This document shows positions 1 through 5,032 of a DNA stretch of 5,817 nucleotides, piece by piece; the first letter of the stretch is position 1; every line of letters starts with the position of its first letter. Source of the DNA: a bacterium (lineage in GTDB: Bacteria; Bacillota_I; Bacilli_A; RFN20; DUOF01); NCBI GenBank assembly GCA_012839015.1, contig DUOF01000125.1, forward strand, positions 1 through 5,817, read 5' to 3'. The notes below the pieces were generated by a model. That model was not told the DNA's origin and made no database searches. It saw only the letters and a program-made list of their open reading frames with translations. The position numbers and the translations under genes are program-made.

Positions 1-127
1 AATCCTTTGATACTTTATAGTAGTCTCTAACATCATAGCCGTTATCATCCATCGGGCTATCATAAAATGGACACACCCAAATAAGATTTATACCTAAGTC
101 GCTTAGGTAATCTAACTTAGAGGTAAT
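1..127 (-). pseudogene. GH13 alpha-glucosidase family gene, N-terminally truncated remnant, continuing past the left edge
   Basis: Read on the minus strand, codons from 127 down to 2 give ITSKLDYLSDLGINLIWVCP followed by FYDSPMDDNGYDVRDYYKVS. This is the highly conserved early TIM-barrel segment of glycoside hydrolase family 13, with the DNGYD motif typical of the oligo-1,6-glucosidase, alpha-glucosidase and trehalose-6-phosphate hydrolase group. Intact relatives carry roughly 30 more residues before this point, including a WW/YQIYPRSF strand and a GDGIGDL segment. Here the similarity stops at about 127. The frame then runs only through unrelated codons to a stop at 152-154. The sole alternative start, a GTG at 145-143, has no ribosome binding site. 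The missing N terminus is not found to the right of the HipA-like gene either. The family assignment is strong. Calling it a pseudogene rests on the missing start, because the rest of the gene lies outside the window. Substrate specificity cannot be told from this piece. Confidence 0.75.
120..124 (+). promoter_or_regulatory. Ribosome binding site for the 131 start
   Basis: GAGGT at 120-124 lies 6 nt before the ATG at 131 and matches the core of the Shine-Dalgarno consensus. It supports 131 as the true translation start of the split HipA-like gene. By contrast, the ATG at 355 has no well-spaced site. The motif sits inside the last recognisable codons of the GH13 remnant on the other strand. 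I see no convincing promoter upstream of it. Confidence 0.5.
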
Positions 128-130
128 TAA

Positions 131-310
131 ATGAATAAGAAACACAATCTTTTACAAACGCCAGAAGAGAGATTTAGGGATGAAAACATCACTAATAAGA
201 TTGAGATAACCAAGAGTAATCTATTTAATGGTAGGGACAATGATGGATACATTGATTTAACTCCTACTTTTGAAAACATCGGGGAATTAAGTACCTTTCA
301 GATTCTCTAG
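131..310 (+). pseudogene. Probable N-terminal piece of the frameshifted HipA-like kinase gene (59 aa)
   Basis: This small open frame runs from an ATG with a good upstream GAGGT site to TAG at 308-310. It encodes a 59-residue polar protein ending TFENIGELSTFQIL. On its own it matches no family I recognise. The next frame is open without a stop from 274 onward. Read there, it gives IKYLSDSLGSQNKFFIEG, which runs straight into the kinase body beginning at 355 and looks like the N-terminal lobe of a HipA-like protein. The simplest reading is that 131-1167 was one gene of about 345 codons, and that a base was lost in the overlap at 274-307, for example from the G run at 281-284. Less likely, it is a genuine separate small gene. 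A sequencing indel is also possible. No canonical -1 slippery heptamer is visible in the correct frame. Confidence 0.5.
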
Positions 311-354
311 GATCCCAAAACAAATTTTTTATAGAGGGAAATGACTTTAAAATT

Positions 355-1167
355 ATGGTTAAGGAAGTAAGTAAAAACTCTCTTACCTATTTTGGACCCC
401 TAGTTTACTATGAACTGGCTAAACAAATTGAGCTAAAGGCACTTGAGTGCGATATTGCTAAATATAAGGACAAGAAATTTATAGTTTCTGATTGTTTCTT
501 AGATAAAGACGAATTATTAGTAACTGGTTCAAAACTCATTAGTCACAGTGTCCTAAAAAATCTTAAAAAGGGCGAAACTAGTAACCTAAATGAATACATA
601 GTGAGTGCCAATTGTTTAGAAAAGGCCGAGTTATTAATCACTAACTATAAAAAGATTAATGATGGTGACCTAAAAATTATCTTAAATGACCTTTTTAAGA
701 TGTATCTTCTAGATAATCTTTGTGACAACAAAGATCGTCACGAAGGTAACTGGGGTATTATCTATACCGATGATAAAGGGGCCTCTCTAGCCCCAGTATA
801 TGATAATGAATTTATCTTTAACCTAGAAAATAGGGACAATGTTATCTTTGATATCATTGCTAAGAGTAACTACTCAAACTTACAAACTAAACCTAGTCCG
901 CTAAGATTTAGACTCTCCTGCAATAGCAGACATTTATCTTCACTTGATGAATTAGAAACACTTTTCAAAAGTAGTAATGATCACACTAAAAAAGAGATAC
1001 TTGAATTAATTAATAAGTTAGATGTATACTCGGCCATTAAGGAAGTTGAGTTAAAGGTTAATCATTCACTTCCTAATAAGATTAAGAAACTTATCACTAA
1101 TACTTTTAAAATTAATAAGGATCTAGCGCTAAGCACGCTTACAAAAGATAAACCACATATAAAATAG
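355..1167 (+). CDS. HipA-like serine/threonine kinase domain protein (main body of a split gene)
   Basis: The 270-residue product carries the hallmark of HipA C-terminal-like protein kinases. A catalytic loop DNKDRHEGNWG lies at residues 124-134, with probable catalytic Asp127 and metal- or phosphate-contacting Asn132. The metal-binding motif APVYDN at 146-151 contains Asp150. In this family the kinase phosphorylates a protein target; E. coli HipA modifies glutamyl-tRNA synthetase. The target here is unknown. Start choice is doubtful: the ATG at 355 lacks a properly spaced ribosome binding site, and the frame is open upstream to 274 without an ATG, GTG or TTG. That upstream stretch reads like more of the N-terminal lobe, so this is probably the larger part of a frameshifted gene beginning at 131. 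The expected intact length is about 345 residues. No HipB-like helix-turn-helix partner is encoded nearby. Base composition resembles the neighbours. The kinase motifs are clear; activity is uncertain because the frame is broken. Confidence 0.8.
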   Translation: MVKEVSKNSLTYFGPLVYYELAKQIELKALECDIAKYKDKKFIVSDCFLDKDELLVTGSKLISHSVLKNLKKGETSNLNEYIVSANCLEKAELLITNYKKINDGDLKIILNDLFKMYLLDNLCDNKDRHEGNWGIIYTDDKGASLAPVYDNEFIFNLENRDNVIFDIIAKSNYSNLQTKPSPLRFRLSCNSRHLSSLDELETLFKSSNDHTKKEILELINKLDVYSAIKEVELKVNHSLPNKIKKLITNTFKINKDLALSTLTKDKPHIK

Positions 1168-1187
1168 CCATGAAGATTAAATTAAAA

Positions 1188-1207
1188 AACCAACCGATAG
1201 GTTGGTT
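1188..1207. terminator. Bidirectional hairpin terminator between the HipA-like gene and the membrane protein gene
   Basis: A perfect 8-bp stem (AACCAACC at 1188-1195 with GGTTGGTT at 1200-1207) closes a GATA tetraloop between two convergent genes. On the minus strand the stem is followed by a run of five T and further T-rich sequence, a good intrinsic terminator for the 1230-1790 gene. On the plus strand ATTCTTATTTT follows, a weaker but plausible tail for the HipA-like gene. Confidence 0.8.
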
Positions 1208-1229
1208 ATTCTTATTTTAATTATACTTT

Positions 1230-1790
1230 TTAGTTTAATTGATATTCACTAACTGTCTCAGCACGAAACTTAACTAAACGCCAACCTAGTAAATCACTAA
1301 TATGGTCAGACTTCATAAAGACAACCATTCCGGTTTCTTTTCTTTCTACTTCTTCTTCATTTTCAGTATAGGTAACTTTTAAATCAAGTATATAATTAAT
1401 GAATACTCCCTTTTCCTCGTTACGGCAACGAAATTTCATATCGCTCTCATTGTCTTCGATTTGGAAACCGTCAAAGGCACATTGATTCTTACCCTTTGAT
1501 AATAAACTAGCCTTAACTATCTCTACCTTTACATCACTAACACCATTATGATATCTAGCATTAATGCTCTCACTAAAAACCGTCCTAAAAGAATCATCTT
1601 CACTCTCTACTACTAAGGAGTTATTAAATGATGGACTGTTTTTTTCAATCGCTTCTACAAGTTTAGGTAAAAACATTCTTGTGGTAATTATTTCTTCATG
1701 ATTTGCGTAAAGATAACCCGCTCCAACACCAAGACCCAAAATTAAAACTAATACTATAAAACGAAATAACACACTAAATAATTTTCTCAT
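1230..1790 (-). CDS. Small membrane-anchored protein of unknown function (186 aa)
   Basis: I do not recognise a family. Residues 1-10 are basic (MRKLFSVLFR). A single hydrophobic segment follows at about 11-28 with a glycine-rich GLGVGAG stretch, and no clear signal-peptidase or lipobox site. It is therefore probably a signal anchor with the remaining 155 or so residues outside the cell. That outer part is charged, appears to be mixed alpha/beta, and has two cysteines (104 and 122) that could form a disulfide. It contains an acidic TENEEEVERKE patch near 142-152 and no transmembrane segment after the first. The start at 1790 is supported by GAGGTG 5 nt upstream (1796-1801) and an extended -10 promoter just beyond. 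It is a single-gene unit, convergent with the HipA-like gene and divergent from def. A role at the envelope is inference from topology only. It ends at a strong hairpin terminator. Confidence 0.85.
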   Translation of the reverse strand: MRKLFSVLFRFIVLVLILGLGVGAGYLYANHEEIITTRMFLPKLVEAIEKNSPSFNNSLVVESEDDSFRTVFSESINARYHNGVSDVKVEIVKASLLSKGKNQCAFDGFQIEDNESDMKFRCRNEEKGVFINYILDLKVTYTENEEEVERKETGMVVFMKSDHISDLLGWRLVKFRAETVSEYQLN

Positions 1791-1810
1791 ACAACCACCT
1801 CACACTTAAT

Positions 1811-1819
1811 AGTATAGCA
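1811..1819 (-). promoter_or_regulatory. Extended -10 promoter for the membrane protein gene
   Basis: On the minus strand this reads TGCTATACT, an extended -10 element with five of six matches to TATAAT. At 17-bp spacing the -35 position holds only a weak TTTATT (1834-1839). Transcription would start near 1804, giving a leader of only about 14 nt that is nearly filled by the ribosome binding site at 1796-1801. Confidence 0.6.
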
Positions 1820-1870
1820 AATAACTATATATTAATAAACATTGAAAAAACAATTATTATTCAATAAATA

Positions 1871-1890
1871 CCCATATTTGCCTATATTTG
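1871..1890 (+). repeat. Tandem 10-bp direct repeat upstream of def
   Basis: Two adjacent 10-bp units, CCCATATTTG and CCTATATTTG, differ at one position. They lie directly against the def -10 hexamer, in the place where a -35 would be. The second copy ends in the TG of the extended -10. A spacing of one helical turn would place two copies of a binding site on the same face of the DNA. Whether a protein binds here is not shown, and AT-rich sequence makes short repeats common. Confidence 0.45.
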
Positions 1891-1897
1891 TTATAAT
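1889..1897 (+). promoter_or_regulatory. def: Extended -10 promoter for def
   Basis: TGTTATAAT is a perfect extended -10 element, with consensus TATAAT at 1892-1897. No recognisable -35 lies 16-18 bp upstream, so the promoter probably depends on the extended -10 and perhaps on an activator. The expected transcription start near 1904 leaves a leader of about 35 nt. This contains a strong Shine-Dalgarno AAGGAGG at 1926-1932, 6 nt before the ATG. Confidence 0.7.
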
Positions 1898-1938
1898 ATA
1901 TTATAAATTACTTTCAGCAATATTAAAGGAGGGATAAG

Positions 1939-2481
1939 ATGAAACTATTTGACATAATAACTGATACTAAAATTCTTAAACAAATAAGTGAGGAAGTTAC
2001 ACTTCCACTTAGTAAAGAAGATGAAGAACTAGTCTTAGATATGGTTGAGTATTTAAGGGCTAGTCAAGATGAAGAACTCAGTGAAAAATATAATATAAGA
2101 CCAGGGGTAGGTTTAGCCGCTATACAACTTGGAATTAAAAAGAGAATGTTAGCAGTATGCCTTGTCGAAGAGAAAAAGACTACGAGCTATGCGCTTGTTA
2201 ATCCAGTGATTGTTTCTCACTCGGTAAGGGAATGTTTCCTAAATACAGGAGAGGCTTGCCTCTCAGTGCCGATCGATGTAGATGGATACGTATATCGACC
2301 ATACAAGGTTACTATTAAAGCATACGATGCCATAACTAAAAAGAAAGTAACCATAAAAGCTAGAGGTTACTTATCGATTATCTTACAACACGAAATGGAT
2401 CATCTAGACGGTATCTTATATTACGAGAGAATTGATAAGAAGGAACCATTTAGGTTAAGACAAGGAGCAGAAGTTATTTAG
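1939..2481 (+). CDS. def: Peptide deformylase, type 2
   Basis: This metalloenzyme removes the formyl group from the N-terminal methionine of nascent proteins at the ribosome, before methionine aminopeptidase acts. All three family motifs are present in order. Motif 1 is GVGLAAIQ at residues 56-63 with Gln63. Motif 2 is EACLS at 105-109 with metal ligand Cys107. Motif 3 is HEMDHLDG at 151-158 with metal ligands His151 and His155 and catalytic Glu152. The 180-residue length, the insertion before motif 1 and the long segment between motifs place it in the Gram-positive type 2 class, close in layout to the staphylococcal enzyme. Motif 2 is usually EGCLS, so the Gly-to-Ala change at residue 106 is unusual, although the ligands are intact. 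The start is firm, with AAGGAGG 6 nt upstream. The gene is transcribed alone from an extended -10 promoter and its last 8 bp overlap the end of polA on the other strand. Confidence 0.96.
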   Translation: MKLFDIITDTKILKQISEEVTLPLSKEDEELVLDMVEYLRASQDEELSEKYNIRPGVGLAAIQLGIKKRMLAVCLVEEKKTTSYALVNPVIVSHSVRECFLNTGEACLSVPIDVDGYVYRPYKVTIKAYDAITKKKVTIKARGYLSIILQHEMDHLDGILYYERIDKKEPFRLRQGAEVI

Positions 2482-5032
2482 CATCATACCAGTTATCGCC
2501 TATGCCATAACTGGTTTTTAATTTGACTTCTAACTCAACACTATTTTCCATTATCTCGATTAGTTTAGGGGTTAGTTCTTTAACTTCATCCCCCTTCATA
2601 TCGAAGACCAACTCATCATGTATTTGGAGAATCATTTTAGATTTATAATTGTTCTCTTTTAAGAACTTAGCTATTTTAATCATAGCTATTTTTATAATAT
2701 CTGCGGCACTTCCCTGTATTGGGGTGTTCATAGCAATTCTTTTACCAGATTCTCTAACCATATAAGAGGAGTGGTTAATTTCTTTTACCTCTCTTCTTCT
2801 ATTGAAAATAGTAGAAACATATCCTTTTTCCTTACATTCTTCAACCACATTTTCTAGATATCTTTTAATGCCTGGATAGTTATCAAAATACTTCTCAATA
2901 AATATCTTGGCCTCTTTAGGGGTGACCCCGATTTGTTCAGATAATCCCCAGTCACTAATACCATACACAATACCAAAATTAACTGCTTTAGCTTGTCTTC
3001 TAAGGTCTTCGGTTACCATCTCAAGAGGAAGGTCAAAGATAGCTGCAGCAGTCATAAGATGGACATCTTCTTCATTCTTAAAACCTTCAATCATTCTAGT
3101 GTCTTTAGCTATACTTGCTAAAATTCTAAGTTCTACCTGAGAATAGTCTATTGAGACAATTTTATCTCCCTCTTTATTAGGTAGAAAAGCTTTCCTAATT
3201 AAACGAGATTCTTCATCCCTTATGCTAATATTTTGCATATTAGGTTCGCTAGAAGATAGCCTTCCAGTTTGGGTTTGAGTCTGATTAAAAATAGCGTGTA
3301 TCTTGCCATCTTCACTAATATATGGGGTTATTCCATCAATGTAAGTAGATAGTAGTTTAGCATATTTACGGTACTCTAAAATTAGGGCAGGAACCTCGTG
3401 ATATTTACTAAGATCCTTTAAAATATCACTTGAGGTAGAACGTTTCTTACTGCTAGGGAGATGCAATTCATCAAATAGGACCTCCCCGACTTGTTTAGGA
3501 GAAGCCACATTAAATTTGTGTCCAACAAGTTCAAATATCTCACTCTCTAAACTATTAAGTTTAAAGCGGTAACCAACCCCTAAGTGTTCTAGGACCTCTT
3601 TGCTGGTTGTAATCCCGGTTCTTTCCATGTCTATTAAAACACTAACTAGAGGAAGTTCAATCTCTTCATATAATTTATATAATTCAAGTTCCTTCAATTT
3701 GGCAACTATTTGATCTTTAAGTGTATACATGTTAAAAGCAATCAGGGCGCAATATTCACCTACTTTTTCTTGCTCTTTTAAGTTTGGTAATATTATTTGA
3801 TAATTATTAAAAATATTAACTGGATCATCTTTAATATTAGGATCAAGTAAATAATTAGCTAGTTTAAAGTCAAAAGTTAAACCATTGACTTTTATCCCCT
3901 TATTTCCAAGTAAGATGGAGAATGATTTAATGTCATAGACTATTTTCTTCTTACTCTCATCTTCTAAATACCCTTTTATTTCGGGGTCATTTAGGATGTT
4001 ATCTTTGCTTAAGTAATAACTTTCTTCACCATTAGAAAAGCCCATGCCGATTAATTCATTATAGTGATAATTAGTCCCCTCAAAATGCATATAAATAGCT
4101 AAATCCTCTTTAAGAAAAGACGAAGGTATTTCTACGTTATCTTCAAATTCAAAGTTCTTATTTATCTCAATATTAACTCTTCTTGCAAGTGAGTTCATAT
4201 CATATTCTTGATAAAAACTAACTAACTCTTCAAAGGGTCCTTCATATTTAGCACTTTCTAACTCAAAATCGATAGGTACTTCTTTGTATAAAGTCGCTAG
4301 TTTTTTGGATATATAAGCCATTTCCTTACCTTCGACCAAGTTAGTTTTAAGTTTCCCTTTAATGTTTTCAATATTTTCATAAATGTTATCTAAAGTATGA
4401 TATTCTCCTAGAAGCTTTAAAGCTCCGACTTCCCCGATACCCTTAACACCTGGTATGTTGTCACTAGGATCTCCTCTTAGAGCTTTATAATCAATGACCT
4501 GTTCAGGTTCAAGTTGATACTCACTTTTTAAAATTTTGGGAGTAACTACTTCAATATTACTTATCCCCTTTTTAATTAAGTGAATATGGGTCTTGTCACT
4601 GACTAATTGTAATAAATCTTTATCACTTGAGAAGACCTCTACTTCTAGTCCCTTTTCTTCTCCTTTTTTGGCTAGGGTGGCAATAATATCATCTGCCTCA
4701 TAACCCTCTAGTTCATAAACCTTCATCCCCATTTTAGAGATCATCTCTCTTGCTAGAGCAAATTGTGGTATTAACTCTTCTGGTGGGCTTTTGCGGTTAG
4801 CCTTGTAAAAGTCAAACTCAGTATGACGGAAAGTCTTTTTATCCGTATCAAAGGCTACTACAACATAATCTGGTTCTTCCTGTTCTAATATCTTGTTTAA
4901 CATATTAGACAGAGCAAAAATAGCATTAGTATAAACGCCGCTGTTACTCCTCATCATATTCCCATAACTAGTAGCATAATACGCCCTAAAAAGTAGCGAG
5001 TTACCATCTACTAATAAAATCTTATTTTTCAT
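2474..5032 (-). CDS. polA: DNA polymerase I
   Basis: This 852-residue product has the full three-domain layout of bacterial Pol I, which removes RNA primers and fills gaps in lagging-strand synthesis and repair. The 5' nuclease spans about 1-290, with Asp9, YKANR at 76-80, EGYEADD at 109-115, SSDKD at 135-139 and the DNA-binding hairpin GDPSDNIPGVKGIG at 187-200. The middle domain at about 300-450 is a 3'-5' exonuclease fold that looks inactive: HFE stands where DxE is expected, and the YxxxD motif is lost at YCALI. The polymerase domain at about 455-852 has QTGR at 588-591, motif A DYSQVELR with Asp629, the O helix with Arg678, Lys682, Phe686 and Tyr690, and motif C HDE at 805-807. Phe at 686 predicts discrimination against dideoxynucleotides. 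The start is supported by AGGAGG at 5041-5046, 8 nt upstream and inside dnaE. It lies downstream of dnaE with an 11-bp overlap. Confidence 0.98.
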   Translation of the reverse strand: MKNKILLVDGNSLLFRAYYATSYGNMMRSNSGVYTNAIFALSNMLNKILEQEEPDYVVVAFDTDKKTFRHTEFDFYKANRKSPPEELIPQFALAREMISKMGMKVYELEGYEADDIIATLAKKGEEKGLEVEVFSSDKDLLQLVSDKTHIHLIKKGISNIEVVTPKILKSEYQLEPEQVIDYKALRGDPSDNIPGVKGIGEVGALKLLGEYHTLDNIYENIENIKGKLKTNLVEGKEMAYISKKLATLYKEVPIDFELESAKYEGPFEELVSFYQEYDMNSLARRVNIEINKNFEFEDNVEIPSSFLKEDLAIYMHFEGTNYHYNELIGMGFSNGEESYYLSKDNILNDPEIKGYLEDESKKKIVYDIKSFSILLGNKGIKVNGLTFDFKLANYLLDPNIKDDPVNIFNNYQIILPNLKEQEKVGEYCALIAFNMYTLKDQIVAKLKELELYKLYEEIELPLVSVLIDMERTGITTSKEVLEHLGVGYRFKLNSLESEIFELVGHKFNVASPKQVGEVLFDELHLPSSKKRSTSSDILKDLSKYHEVPALILEYRKYAKLLSTYIDGITPYISEDGKIHAIFNQTQTQTGRLSSSEPNMQNISIRDEESRLIRKAFLPNKEGDKIVSIDYSQVELRILASIAKDTRMIEGFKNEEDVHLMTAAAIFDLPLEMVTEDLRRQAKAVNFGIVYGISDWGLSEQIGVTPKEAKIFIEKYFDNYPGIKRYLENVVEECKEKGYVSTIFNRRREVKEINHSSYMVRESGKRIAMNTPIQGSAADIIKIAMIKIAKFLKENNYKSKMILQIHDELVFDMKGDEVKELTPKLIEIMENSVELEVKLKTSYGIGDNWYDAK
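2488..2519 (+). terminator. Intrinsic terminator for def, lying within polA codons
   Basis: A 9-bp perfect stem (ACCAGTTAT at 2488-2496 with ATAACTGGT at 2507-2515) with a 10-nt loop is followed on the plus strand by TTTT and more AT-rich sequence. It begins 6 nt after the def stop. On the minus strand the same bases encode the conserved polA C-terminal GDNWYD region, and no T run follows the hairpin in that direction. It should therefore stop def transcripts but not polA transcripts. Confidence 0.75.

Noticed and set aside
93..107. Inverted repeat CCTAAG/CTTAGG with a 3-nt spacer
   Set aside because: It lies within conserved GH13 codons (about LSDLG), has no T tail and is explained by coding sequence.
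281..310. Programmed -1 ribosomal frameshift joining the two HipA-like frames
   Set aside because: The direction of shift fits -1, but no X XXY YYZ slippery heptamer occurs in the zero frame of the overlap. A base deletion is simpler.
341..370. Tiny frame from the ATG at 341
   Set aside because: It encodes about nine residues before a stop, and its GAGGG site lies only 2 nt from the ATG. It is out of frame with the kinase body.
126..1182. 7-bp direct repeat ATTAAAT at 126-132 and 1176-1182 flanking the HipA-like gene, as a possible target-site duplication
   Set aside because: So short and AT-rich a match is expected by chance here. There is no transposase, no inverted ends, and GH13 sequence does not resume on the right side.
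2907..3140. 77-residue open frame on the plus strand
   Set aside because: It lies wholly inside the polA polymerase domain on the opposite strand, has no ribosome binding site and is a shadow of polA codons.
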